Of a stretch of 64,000 nt of DNA, positions 26,306 through 34,448 are shown in pieces. Origin of the DNA: Pseudidiomarina sp. CB1 (GTDB lineage Bacteria; Pseudomonadota; Gammaproteobacteria; Enterobacterales; Alteromonadaceae); the NCBI RefSeq assembly GCF_024752025.1, contig NZ_JANTPU010000002.1, forward strand, positions 124,001-188,000. The letters run 5' to 3'. The notes beneath the pieces were generated by a model. The model ran no database searches, was not told the DNA's origin, and was given only the letters and a program-made list of their open reading frames with translations. A program made the position numbers and the translations under genes. The first letter of the stretch is position 1. Every line of letters begins with the position of its first letter.

Positions 26306-27423
26306 GAAGAGCTGAGCTGATGCTTGGCGTCGTAGAGCAGGGTGTCGGCGTTGTGCATGAGATCCTGCAGTGACGAGGCTTCACGTGAGCTGCAAGCGCC
26401 GAGGCTGAAGCTCATGGAATACCCCAGCTTATTTTTCGTGAGCTCGGCAAAATCTTGGCGTAACTGTTGGATGGTGGAGGCGTGACTTGCGCTGTCGCTT
26501 CCGCTTAACAAAATACCGAACTCTTCGCCGCCGAGGCGGCCGACGAGGCCATTGTGACGCTCTTGCTGGTCGCGCAAAAGCTTGCCAAATAAGCGTAGCA
26601 CTTCGTCACCAGTGGCATGCCCATAACGGTCGTTTACGGCTTTGAACTTGTCGATGTCGAGAAAGTAAAGAGTGAAGTCTTCACCTGTCTGAATTCGTGC
26701 CTCAGCAAGCTGCTCAAAATAGTGTCGATTGTAGATGCCTGTTAGGTAATCAATATTGGCGCGCACACGCAGTCGTTCATCGGAGCGTTCTTTCAAGAAG
26801 CCAATAAAACCGATGCCATTACCTAAGCCAAGAAGAAAAGTCGCAAATATAAAGGCCTGATTAACGATAACCGGCTGCGTCATAATGAACGCTGAATCGC
26901 TCGCGGCGAGCGGCGCCCGAATGAGGCAGAACAGGCCAATCATGGCATTGACGATAAGCAGTACGCGTGGAAACACACTCGAAGGGTGCTGTTTCAGCAG
27001 CCGATAAAGTGCATAAACGCTGGCGCTAAACGGCAACACCAACAATACGGATGAGGTGACAATCATTGTATTGTTAGGGCCATCGCCACTGGTGAAGTGG
27101 AACCAAGTGAACACCCCACATGTCACTAGAGTTCCAGCCCACAAAAAGCTCGCTTTAATACCCGCAGAAGCCAGTTGATTGTAGGAACGCACCTCGGCCC
27201 AACAGCCAATAAATATCAGCAAATTCGCAATCAGACGTAAGTGATCGTAGCCGTGGTACAGAGAAATGGCGTAAAGGATGAACGAAACCGCTTTGATAAA
27301 CTGCGCTAAGGCAAACGCGCGACAGGCGAAGTGCGATTCAGGATTGCTGACTTGCTGCCAACTATACAAAGCAAAAGTCAGATTAGTCAGCCCCGTGAGG
27401 ACAATAATAGTGATAATATCCAT
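26302..27423 (-). CDS. Membrane diguanylate cyclase (GGDEF)
   Basis: Makes cyclic-di-GMP. From the ATG at 27423 (TTGAGGA lies 14 nt before it; the longer frame to 27444 starts with the TTG of that sequence) the product has 373 aa. About seven hydrophobic segments fill residues 1-205, followed by a GGDEF domain with RLGGEEFGILL, an active-type signature (GGEEF), and DIDKFKAVNDRYGHATGD. No EAL domain. The stop codon lies inside a palindromic repeat. The membrane part is an unassigned MASE-like sensor. Confidence 0.88.
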   Translation of the reverse strand: MDIITIIVLTGLTNLTFALYSWQQVSNPESHFACRAFALAQFIKAVSFILYAISLYHGYDHLRLIANLLIFIGCWAEVRSYNQLASAGIKASFLWAGTLVTCGVFTWFHFTSGDGPNNTMIVTSSVLLVLPFSASVYALYRLLKQHPSSVFPRVLLIVNAMIGLFCLIRAPLAASDSAFIMTQPVIVNQAFIFATFLLGLGNGIGFIGFLKERSDERLRVRANIDYLTGIYNRHYFEQLAEARIQTGEDFTLYFLDIDKFKAVNDRYGHATGDEVLRLFGKLLRDQQERHNGLVGRLGGEEFGILLSGSDSASHASTIQQLRQDFAELTKNKLGYSMSFSLGACSSREASSLQDLMHNADTLLYDAKHQLSSS

Positions 27424-27544
27424 GTGAATGAATCGGGTCCTCAAAAAAGAGTATTCAGCGAGTACACTACTCGTTCACCATCTTAATTCTATTTTCGTGT
27501 AATGAAAACCTACCTGATCCAGAAGACGACAAGGTAACGATCCT

Positions 27545-27811
27545 ATGAAATTAACCATCGATATTAGTAAGTACCCACTCGCCGACAACTACATCGAACC
27601 CATTAAAGGCTTTATCGAAAAACTCAACGCCCAGCTAAGCACACATGACGATGTGAAAGTGATCACGAACACACTAAGCACGCAGGTGTTTGGCGATTAC
27701 GATGCGGTGATGCAGGCACTCAACGACTGCATCAAATGGTCATTTGAAACCTATGGCAAGGTGGTCTTTGTGGTGAAATTTTTGCATGGCGACTTGCGAC
27801 CTGAAGGTTAA
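27545..27811 (+). CDS. YkoF/MTH1187-like thiamine-binding domain protein
   Basis: Small cytoplasmic protein of 88 aa with one ferredoxin-like domain: KLTIDISKYPLADNYIEPIKGFI, VITNTLSTQVFGDYDAVMQAL and VVFVVKFLHGD. The family binds hydroxymethylpyrimidine or thiamine. It stands alone upstream, with an AAGGTAA ribosome-binding site; its stop overlaps the stop of convergent rlmA by 4 bp. Confidence 0.8.
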   Translation: MKLTIDISKYPLADNYIEPIKGFIEKLNAQLSTHDDVKVITNTLSTQVFGDYDAVMQALNDCIKWSFETYGKVVFVVKFLHGDLRPEG

Positions 27812-28632
27812 GCCTGAAAGACCCGCAGCCAAACATCAACCGTGACCGTTAGCGACGTCAAAGCTTCGGCGCGGGCGCGGCCAGCGCTTGAAGCGCGGTA
27901 CAAGTGTGGCGTCATGGCGAGCAAATCGTGAATCACTTCACGAGAAGGTAGTTCGACGCCAAACGTGACGCGCTCTTCAGAGATCAGTGTCCAGGTGTCG
28001 GATACCGGTAAATTCGAAGGCTTTTCCTTCACCTCGTCGTAAATCACCTGTTTGAGCTCATGCAAATGACTCGGAGCGGGGTCGACCATAATGAGCCGAC
28101 CGTCAGCACTAAGCACGCGACTAAACTCGCTTTCGACCGGAAATCCAAATACGCACAATAAGGTGTCGATACTGTGATCGGGGACCGGAATACTGCTATT
28201 CGACGCGACTAACCACGACACGCGAGGATCGCGCTTGGCGGCGGCTTGCACGGCCCATTTGGAAATATCTAACGCGGCCGCTTTACAGGCCACATCGCGG
28301 GCATTGGCCGCATCAAGCACGTGGCGCAGGTAGTAACCTTCACCGCAGCCGGCATCAAGCAATGCTCCGACGGGTTGCGTCAACACCGCCGCCGCTAAAG
28401 CTTCAGCCAAAGGCGCGTAAAAACCTTCGGCTAAAAAGCGTGCACGAGCCTGTACCATTGCTTTGCTATCGCCCGGGTCTTTCGAGCGCTTCTTCTGCAC
28501 CGGTAGCAAATTTACATAGCCCTGCTTGGCCATGTCGAAGCTATGGCCATGTTCACAGCGCCAGGTTTTGTCGTTCAGTGTTAAATCCGCGCCGTCCAGC
28601 GGGCAACAAAGATGGAAAAAAGGTCGAATCAC
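27808..28632 (-). CDS. rlmA: 23S rRNA (guanine(745)-N1)-methyltransferase RlmA-like
   Basis: SAM-dependent methyltransferase. The GTG at 28632 is preferred: it places the zinc-ribbon segment (HLCCPLDGADL, then WRCEHGHSFD) at the N-terminus as in E. coli, giving 274 aa, and leaves 140 bp for the divergent DUF885 promoter; longer frames to 28749 would remove that space. Family marks FDMAKQGYVNLLPVQKKRSKDPGDS and the SAM loop LLDAGCGEGYYL are present. The zinc site is odd: the second Cys of the CPLC pair is Asp13, though Cys9 lies next to Cys10. Ends overlap with the YkoF-like gene. Confidence 0.88.
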   Translation of the reverse strand: MIRPFFHLCCPLDGADLTLNDKTWRCEHGHSFDMAKQGYVNLLPVQKKRSKDPGDSKAMVQARARFLAEGFYAPLAEALAAAVLTQPVGALLDAGCGEGYYLRHVLDAANARDVACKAAALDISKWAVQAAAKRDPRVSWLVASNSSIPVPDHSIDTLLCVFGFPVESEFSRVLSADGRLIMVDPAPSHLHELKQVIYDEVKEKPSNLPVSDTWTLISEERVTFGVELPSREVIHDLLAMTPHLYRASSAGRARAEALTSLTVTVDVWLRVFQA

Positions 28633-28772
28633 GGTCTTCTTATCTTGCCAAATCGTTATGCTGCTAGTGTAGGCCAATTGCGACAAAAGCCGCAAATGAG
28701 CTGATGAATGGGCTCGCACCGACATGTAATGCAAGTACAATGAAAACATTATAAGAACCAGAGGAAGTTAAA

Positions 28773-30638
28773 ATGTACAAAGCTAAAATCGCAGCGGCGG
28801 TATCGCTGGCGTTATTCATGAGTGCTTGTTCAGAAGCACCGAGCAGTAACGAAACCACTCAAGCACCAAATGCGCAAGCGCAGGCTGCACCTGAGAGCTA
28901 CAGCGCTGAAGTCATTGCCGCCGAGTCCGAAAAGGCGAACCAGCTGTTTGAAGAGATCTTCATGGCGAACGTCATGCGCAGTCCGATGTTCCAAACTCGT
29001 TTGGGCATCAAAGACAATCAAGACAAGTGGGATGACTTGTCTGAACAGCATGATGCTGAAGGTTTGGCGATGGCGAAAGAGCACTTGGCGCAAGTCGAAG
29101 CAATTGATCCAGCGAAGCTCAATGAGCAAACTCGGTTAAGTTGGAAGCTCATGAAACAAGAGCTTGAAGAGGGGATTGCTGATTACAAATGGCGTCATTA
29201 CAACTACCCTGTGAATCAAATGTTCGGCATGCACTCAAGCGTTGCAGCACTGCTGATCAACCAACACGGCATTGAAGAAGTGAAAGATGCCGAAGACTAC
29301 ATTGCACGTCTGAACGGCTTGCCAGAGTTGTTTGATCAACTCGGTGAAAACCTTAAGTTGCGCGCCGAAAAAGGCATTATTGCACCGAAGTTTGTCTATC
29401 CGTACGTGATCAGTGACAGCAAAAATATTATTACCGGTGCGCCATTTGATGACGGTGAAGCCAGCGCATTGTGGGCAGACTTTACGGGCAAGCTAGAAAA
29501 TCTCGACATCGACGAGAGTCAGCACAGTGAACTGGTGAGCAAAGCTCAAACGGCGATGTTGGAGTCGGTGAAACCGGCTTACGAAAACCTTATTAGCGTA
29601 GTCGAAGATCTTGAAGCGCAAGCCAACACCAAAGACGGTGCGTGGAAATTCCCTGATGGCGAAGCGTTCTACAATAATGCGCTACAACGCACCACAACCA
29701 CTGACTTAACGGCTAATGAAATCCATGAAATCGGCCTGAGCGAAGTCGCGCGTATTCACGATGAAATGCGCGTGATCATGAACAAAGTCGGCTTTGACGG
29801 CACCTTACAAGAGTTCTTCGTGCACATGCGTAACAACGAAGACTTTATCTATCCTGATACCGAAGAAGGTCGTGCGCGTTACCTAAGCGAAGCCAAAGAA
29901 ATCATCGATGTGATGCGCGGCCGTTTAGACGAACTGTTCTTAACTAAGCCGAAAGCCGACATGATCGTGAAAGCGGTCGAACCGTTCCGCGAAAAGTCAG
30001 CAGGTAAAGCGTTCTATCAGCAACCGTCAATGGATGGCACGCGCCCAGGTACTTATTACGCAAACTTGTACGACATGGCGTCAATGCCGACCTACCAAAT
30101 GGAAGCTTTGGCTTACCACGAAGGTATTCCGGGTCACCACATGCAAATTGCCATTCAACAAGAGCTGGAAAACGTACCTAACTTCCGTAAGTTCGGTCGC
30201 GTGACGGCGTACTCTGAAGGCTGGGGCTTGTACACTGAGAAGTTGCCAAAAGAAATCGGCTTCTACCAAGACCCGTATTCAGATTTTGGCCGCTTAGCGA
30301 TGGAGCTATGGCGTGCATGCCGCTTAGTCGTCGACACTGGCATTCATGCGAAAAAATGGACGCGTGAAGAAGGTATCGAGTACTACGTGAACAACACACC
30401 GAACGCCCGTGCTGACGCGGTGAAAATGGTTGAGCGTCACATTGTGATGCCAGGCCAAGCCACGGCGTACAAAATCGGCATGAACAAGATCTTAGAATTA
30501 CGCGAAAAAGCCAAAGAAGCGCTTGGCGACAAGTTCGATATTCGTGAATTCCATGACGTGATCTTGGCCAACGGCCCAGTGCCACTGAACATTCTTGAGC
30601 AATTTGTCGACGAGTATATTGCCTCAAAACAAAATTAA
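28773..30638 (+). CDS. DUF885 family lipoprotein, putative metallopeptidase
   Basis: Predicted lipoprotein of 621 aa: a signal sequence with the lipobox FMSAC (Cys19), then a low-complexity Ala/Gln/Pro linker. The DUF885 domain has the zinc-site-like motif YHEGIPGHHMQ (about residues 448-457) and a later SEGWGLYTE glutamate, which is the layout of an HExxH-like HEGxPGHH peptidase. The family is widespread in marine gammaproteobacteria and assumed to digest peptides at the cell surface or in the periplasm. GAGGAAG precedes the ATG; two hairpins follow the stop. Confidence 0.88.
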   Translation: MYKAKIAAAVSLALFMSACSEAPSSNETTQAPNAQAQAAPESYSAEVIAAESEKANQLFEEIFMANVMRSPMFQTRLGIKDNQDKWDDLSEQHDAEGLAMAKEHLAQVEAIDPAKLNEQTRLSWKLMKQELEEGIADYKWRHYNYPVNQMFGMHSSVAALLINQHGIEEVKDAEDYIARLNGLPELFDQLGENLKLRAEKGIIAPKFVYPYVISDSKNIITGAPFDDGEASALWADFTGKLENLDIDESQHSELVSKAQTAMLESVKPAYENLISVVEDLEAQANTKDGAWKFPDGEAFYNNALQRTTTTDLTANEIHEIGLSEVARIHDEMRVIMNKVGFDGTLQEFFVHMRNNEDFIYPDTEEGRARYLSEAKEIIDVMRGRLDELFLTKPKADMIVKAVEPFREKSAGKAFYQQPSMDGTRPGTYYANLYDMASMPTYQMEALAYHEGIPGHHMQIAIQQELENVPNFRKFGRVTAYSEGWGLYTEKLPKEIGFYQDPYSDFGRLAMELWRACRLVVDTGIHAKKWTREEGIEYYVNNTPNARADAVKMVERHIVMPGQATAYKIGMNKILELREKAKEALGDKFDIREFHDVILANGPVPLNILEQFVDEYIASKQN

Positions 30639-30649
30639 AAAAGTACTGC

Positions 30650-30724
30650 GCGTAACTTCATTGAGTTACGCTGCTTGCTCTCGAATGGCCGCACAACGTT
30701 GTGAAACGTGTGCGGCTATTTTTT
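30650..30724 (+). terminator. Tandem hairpins, second with T-run
   Basis: Hairpin 1 (30650-30671) has arms GCGTAACT/AGTTACGC. Hairpin 2 (30688-30716) has arms GCCGCACA/TGTGCGGC and is followed by TATTTTTTG, a good Rho-independent terminator for the DUF885 gene. Confidence 0.85.
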
Positions 30725-30794
30725 GTCGCATGTAAACCCTGCCGCAAGTAAATTCGTCTACACTCATGAGACGACGAAAACAGGAACAAACTCG

Positions 30795-31490
30795 ATGAAA
30801 TTAACAATAATTGCAGTAACCGCGGCAACCATGCTGAGCGGATGTGTGGTGTATGCCAACGGTAACGGTGGTTGGGGCGATGATGATCTCAATTATGAAA
30901 AACGTGAGTTAAGCCTTGCCACTGAAGGACTCAATGAACTTGAGATTGAAGCTGGTGCAGGTTTTCTCGAAGTTTATGGCGAGCCAGATCGTACGACGAT
31001 TGATGTGGTCGCCGAAATTCATTATCAAGACGCCGATGATATTGAATTGACGCTAACGCCAGACGGCGACGAAGCCGACTTGATTGCAAAAATCGCATCA
31101 AATAACTGGGGCGACGGCAGTCCGCGCATTGATCTCGTGGTTTACATGCCAGAAGCCATGGCGCTTGACGTCAATGATGGCTCGGGCTCAATCACGATCC
31201 GCAACATTAAAGCCAACGTCGACATCGAAGACGGCTCAGGCAGTCTGGAGATTGCTGACATTGTCGGTAATGTCGAAATCGATGATGGATCAGGAAGTCT
31301 CGATATTCGCGCAATTGACGGCGATCTGAAAGTCGATGATGGCTCTGGCAGCATTGATATCAACAACGTCAGCGGTAAAGTGACCATCGATGATGGCTCG
31401 GGTAGCATCACCGTGCGTGATGCAGGAGATCTGGACATTATTGACGACGGTTCAGGTAGTGTTTCAACCGAAAACGTTGGCAACCATTAA
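30795..31490 (+). CDS. Lipoprotein with 18-residue DGSGS repeats (DUF4097-like)
   Basis: The ATG at 30795 follows ACAGGAAC and gives a 231-aa product with lipobox MLSGC (Cys17). Residues 40-125 are beta-rich (LNELEIEAGAGFLEVYGEPD). From Asp128 the sequence DGSGS recurs exactly every 18 residues (128, 146, 164, 182, 200, 218), with hydrophobic residues between, as expected for a right-handed beta-solenoid of the DUF4097/adhesin-like type. Such proteins may act at the cell surface; role unknown. Acidic repeats could bind calcium, but that is speculation. Confidence 0.75.
   Translation: MKLTIIAVTAATMLSGCVVYANGNGGWGDDDLNYEKRELSLATEGLNELEIEAGAGFLEVYGEPDRTTIDVVAEIHYQDADDIELTLTPDGDEADLIAKIASNNWGDGSPRIDLVVYMPEAMALDVNDGSGSITIRNIKANVDIEDGSGSLEIADIVGNVEIDDGSGSLDIRAIDGDLKVDDGSGSIDINNVSGKVTIDDGSGSITVRDAGDLDIIDDGSGSVSTENVGNH
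31176..31478 (+). repeat. Six coding 54-bp repeats
   Basis: In-frame units of 54 bp, each opening with a GAT/GAC-GGN-TCN-GGN-AGY-like run that codes DGSGS, start at 31176, 31230, 31284, 31338, 31392 and 31446. Spacers between the DGSGS runs differ at the DNA level, so the array is old enough to have diverged. Confidence 0.85.
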
Positions 31491-31537
31491 CTCAAACAGT
31501 TAACGAGTCAGCTTGGTTTGTGGCTCGTAAGTTAACA

Positions 31538-32104
31538 TTACTTAGAAGACTCACGCACAGTCATCATAAAATACACCGGTTCAGACGAGTTATTGTGATA
31601 GGAGTGAGGTACATCCGTTTGTGCGGTCATGGCATCCCCTTCGTTTAAAACATAAACGTCTTGATTGATTGTCACGGTCAGTGAGCCTTTGGTGACGAAA
31701 AGCAGCTCGGTTGTTCCTGTTGCGTGGGCATCCGCTGCAAAGCGTTCACTCGGCTGCATCAACCACTGCCATAATTCTAGCATCTCCGAGCCTTTGGTCC
31801 CTGCGGTCAGCTTGGCAAAACCACCATGTTCTCCATGCCACAATGTTGGGATATCTCTGGAGCGATGAACGGCCACATTGGGTGCCTCGGAGACGGCGAC
31901 AATGTCGGCAACCGAAACGCCCAACGCATTTGCTAGCTTGCATAACATGCCAATACTGGGATTCGCGCGGCCTTGCTCAATTTGAACCAGCATGCCTTTG
32001 CTAATCCCCGCGTTTTTCGCAAGTGTATCCAACGAAAAATGATGCTCTTTTCGAAAAGCATTCACGCGTGCAGCGATGGCTTGATTAACAGCTTGGTCGA
32101 TCAT
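31538..32104 (-). CDS. XRE-cupin transcriptional regulator
   Basis: Regulator of 188 aa: an N-terminal Cro-type helix-turn-helix (residues about 12-66; HFSLDTLAKNAGISKGMLVQIE) and a C-terminal cupin (about 105-180; TELLFVTKGSLTVTINQDVYVLNEGDAMTA). It is divergent from a LysE-type exporter gene and likely controls it in response to an amino acid or similar ligand held by the cupin. A perfect palindrome lies 25 bp before its start codon. Confidence 0.88.
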   Translation of the reverse strand: MIDQAVNQAIAARVNAFRKEHHFSLDTLAKNAGISKGMLVQIEQGRANPSIGMLCKLANALGVSVADIVAVSEAPNVAVHRSRDIPTLWHGEHGGFAKLTAGTKGSEMLELWQWLMQPSERFAADAHATGTTELLFVTKGSLTVTINQDVYVLNEGDAMTAQTDVPHSYHNNSSEPVYFMMTVRESSK

Positions 32105-32128
32105 GACGCTCCAGACTCATAAAAAACA

Positions 32129-32146
32129 CGGTCAATATATTGACCG
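32129..32146. promoter_or_regulatory. 18-bp perfect palindrome, probable operator
   Basis: CGGTCAATATATTGACCG is fully symmetric and lies between the divergent XRE-cupin regulator and lysE-like genes, 25 bp before the regulator ATG and 80 bp before the exporter ATG. Best explained as the binding site of the adjacent regulator. Confidence 0.7.
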
Positions 32147-32225
32147 AAAGTTTCATTGAATTATACTTCCCAATAGATGCATTATCATCCTGTTCAGTTA
32201 CAAAGGTCAACGCGAGGGGCGCGGA

Positions 32226-32861
32226 ATGGAGTTGTTAAGTACGTTTTTTATGGGCGCGGTGATTTCCGGCGGCTTGATTGTGGCCATCGGCAGCCAAAAT
32301 GCCTTTTTGTTGAAAGCCGGCTTAACACGTAACCATCCGTTTGCTGCAGCCACCGTCTGCTTTGTCGGCGACATTCTGTTGATCGGTGCAGGCGTGTTCG
32401 GTGTAGGAGCCCTATTTGCGCTGGAAAGTATTTGGGGCTTGTTGCTTAGCGTCGCTGGGGCGTTATTCTTGCTGTGGTATGGCACAAACGCTTTGAAAGT
32501 CGCCCGCGTGGGTGACAGCAAGCTAAATGTTGCCAACGATGACACCGCCAAAACCAGCTTAAAAGCCACACTCGGTATGGCTTTCGCCATGACCTTTTTG
32601 AACCCGCATGTGTACATCGACACCGTCGTTCTTGTCGGCGGTGTCACCGCCAGTCTTGAAGACAGTTTACGACCATGGTTTGTAGCGGGTGCTCTGTTGG
32701 CCTCCGCCACCTGGTTTTACAGCCTCGTGTTTGTGGCGAAAAAACTCTCGGGCGTGCTCAACAAACCAAAAGCTTGGCGCATAATCAACACTTTCATTGG
32801 CCTGCTGATGTACCTAATTGCCGCAAAACTACTCTATGACGCCGCTCAAGCATGGCTGTAA
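32226..32861 (+). CDS. LysE/ArgO family amino-acid exporter
   Basis: Inner-membrane exporter of 211 aa with six hydrophobic segments. The N-terminal FMGAVISGGLIVAIGSQNAFLLKAGLTRNH and the central AMTFLNPHVYIDTVVLVGG are typical of the LysE/ArgO branch, which exports basic amino acids. GAGGGGCGCGGA precedes the ATG. Regulation by the divergent XRE-cupin protein is likely; ArgO-type relatives are more often controlled by LysR proteins. Confidence 0.9.
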   Translation: MELLSTFFMGAVISGGLIVAIGSQNAFLLKAGLTRNHPFAAATVCFVGDILLIGAGVFGVGALFALESIWGLLLSVAGALFLLWYGTNALKVARVGDSKLNVANDDTAKTSLKATLGMAFAMTFLNPHVYIDTVVLVGGVTASLEDSLRPWFVAGALLASATWFYSLVFVAKKLSGVLNKPKAWRIINTFIGLLMYLIAAKLLYDAAQAWL

Positions 32862-32864
32862 AAT

Positions 32865-32905
32865 GCAAAATATGGCGTCTTAATTGCTAAGTCGCCATAT
32901 TTTGC
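32865..32905. promoter_or_regulatory. Long inverted repeat before hipBA
   Basis: GCAAAATATGGCG (32865-32877) and CGCCATATTTTGC (32893-32905) are perfect 13-bp complements; the 15-nt centre contains a further CTTA/TAAG pair. It starts 3 bp after the exporter stop and ends 34 bp before the hipB-like ATG. No T-run follows, so a HipB operator is favoured, but it could also act as a hairpin at the lysE 3' end. Confidence 0.6.
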
Positions 32906-32939
32906 TACTATGAGTATAGGTTGAAAGAGAGTAATTCCT

Positions 32940-33233
32940 ATGCACGCAGTCGTAGAACTTCACGAACTTTTGGGCGAATTAATTAAACGTCACCGCGCAC
33001 AGCGCATGGATCAACGTGAGCTGGCGGCGCGGATTGGCTGCAGTCAGCGTACGTTAACGCGCATTGAACAGGGGCATCCGGTCAATTCTGAGACCCTGTT
33101 TACAGCACTTGCGGTACTCGGGCAACTTGATGCATTTATTGAGCTTGCAGACGAAAAAGTGCGTGCGGCTGGACACCTTCCTGAACGTAAACGCTCGCAG
33201 CTACACGACCGAGGGCTCGATAATGATTTCTAG
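32940..33233 (+). CDS. hipB: HipB-like XRE antitoxin
   Basis: DNA-binding protein of 97 aa with a Cro-type helix-turn-helix (about residues 20-75; MDQRELAARIGCSQRTLTRIEQG). It neutralises the HipA-like kinase encoded next and should repress the pair. Its last 11 bp overlap the hipA start, the usual translational coupling of these modules. A long inverted repeat lies just upstream. Confidence 0.85.
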   Translation: MHAVVELHELLGELIKRHRAQRMDQRELAARIGCSQRTLTRIEQGHPVNSETLFTALAVLGQLDAFIELADEKVRAAGHLPERKRSQLHDRGLDNDF

Positions 33234-34440
33234 CGCTTACGTTTTCATAGAGGGGCTCGAAGAGAAACCTGTGATATGTGGACGCTTCGATTTGGACACT
33301 GTAACCAATACCGGTCGTTTTGTTTATGGTCGTTCGTATTTAGAACGCAGCGACGCCTTTGCCCTTGATCCCATCCATTTACCACTCATTGAAAAGCATC
33401 ACGTATGCACTTTGCAGCATGGTATTTTCGGGGTGCTGGCCGACGCTGGTGCAGATGCCTGGGGGCGTAAACTTATTCTGCAAATGCACGAAAGCCAACC
33501 ACAAAACGAACTCGAATTTCTGATCGCGGGTGCCGGCATGGGTGTTGGTGCGCTCAGTTTTAGTTTGTCGCGCGACAAAACCAAAACCAAGCGCTCGCCG
33601 AACTCATTAAACGACATCGAGCTGTTGCTGCAAGGTAAAAATGCTCTGCTTGCTGCCGAGCAAGTTTCCGACGAAGTCAAACAAGCTTTCATGTATGGCT
33701 CATCCATGGGTGGGGCGCGGCCAAAAACCTTGTTAACTCATGGTCAGCAAGATTATTTGGTCAAATTTAATAAGCCTGATGACCTCTACAATGTTGCACG
33801 CGTCGAGCACGCGACCATGCGTATGTTGGCCGAACTTAATGGTGTGCAGGTTGCCCCTACACAACTTATTACGAGCAAAAGTGGCGAAGATTTATTGCTC
33901 GTGCAGCGCTTTGACCGCAAAGGCGAGCAGGTCAGCCATCACTTTGTTAGTGCAAATAGCCTGTTGACTGAAGGTGCGGTCAGTCAGCGTAGCCTAACAA
34001 GTTGGTACAGTTATGGCCAACTTGCTGAATTACTGCGTCAGCACAGCATTGTCGCAACCGACGCCCATGAACTCTTTCAGCGTATGGTTTTTAATGTATT
34101 GATTGGCAATACCGATGATCACGCGCGTAATCACGCCTGGCTTTACGCACTGCCAGGTGCTCAGGAAGAGCATGGCTGGCGCCTCTCACCGGTTTATGAT
34201 GTGTTACCGATTAGCGCCACACGGCAACATGCCTTGGGCATTGGCGAAGAGGGTCGGCTTGGTACTAAAGAAAACCTACTTTCTCAGGCATCGCGCTTCG
34301 GTTTGCAAGACTTCAAAGCGCGACAACTCGTTAACACAGTGCAGGAGTTGGTGGCCGAATGGCCAAGTTACATGGAACGGCAGGGCGTGCCTGAACGTGA
34401 CGTAGATAGCTTGCGAAAGATCATTCCGCAAGCTATCTAA
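33223..34440 (+). CDS. hipA: HipA-like serine/threonine kinase toxin
   Basis: Type II toxin kinase of 405 aa. The ATG at 33223 lies in the last hipB codons. An N-terminal HipA_N-type domain (residues 1-110) is followed by the kinase core: SMGGARPKTLL (the gly-rich, auto-phosphorylated loop region), DYLVKFNK (ATP-binding Lys), the catalytic GNTDDHARNHAW with Asp298 and Asn303, and SPVYDVLP (metal-binding Asp). All key residues look intact, so it should be active; HipA kinases phosphorylate aminoacyl-tRNA synthetases. A 13-bp inverted repeat is built into the final codons. Confidence 0.9.
   Translation: MISSAYVFIEGLEEKPVICGRFDLDTVTNTGRFVYGRSYLERSDAFALDPIHLPLIEKHHVCTLQHGIFGVLADAGADAWGRKLILQMHESQPQNELEFLIAGAGMGVGALSFSLSRDKTKTKRSPNSLNDIELLLQGKNALLAAEQVSDEVKQAFMYGSSMGGARPKTLLTHGQQDYLVKFNKPDDLYNVARVEHATMRMLAELNGVQVAPTQLITSKSGEDLLLVQRFDRKGEQVSHHFVSANSLLTEGAVSQRSLTSWYSYGQLAELLRQHSIVATDAHELFQRMVFNVLIGNTDDHARNHAWLYALPGAQEEHGWRLSPVYDVLPISATRQHALGIGEEGRLGTKENLLSQASRFGLQDFKARQLVNTVQELVAEWPSYMERQGVPERDVDSLRKIIPQAI
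34403..34439. terminator. Inverted repeat at hipA 3' end, convergent junction
   Basis: TAGATAGCTTGCG (34403-34415) and CGCAAGCTATCTA (34427-34439) pair perfectly over 13 bp around an 11-nt loop. The repeat lies inside the last hipA codons and ends in the stop codon, 9 bp from the stop of the convergent CzcA-like gene. There is no T-run on either side, so it may block readthrough or protect 3' ends. Confidence 0.5.
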
Positions 34441-34448
34441 CAGAGTAC

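Noticed and set aside
28633-28749. Upstream in-frame ATG codons for rlmA
   Set aside because: They would leave only 23 bp before the divergent DUF885 gene, and family homology begins after the GTG at 28632.
31176-31478. Regular 54-bp repeats as a possible CRISPR array
   Set aside because: Repeats are in frame, diverged, coding, and lack unique spacers of constant length or cas genes.
31142-31483. Minus-strand reading frame opposite the DGSGS repeats
   Set aside because: It is a mirror of the repeat coding sequence with low-complexity Pro/Ser product and no ribosome-binding site.
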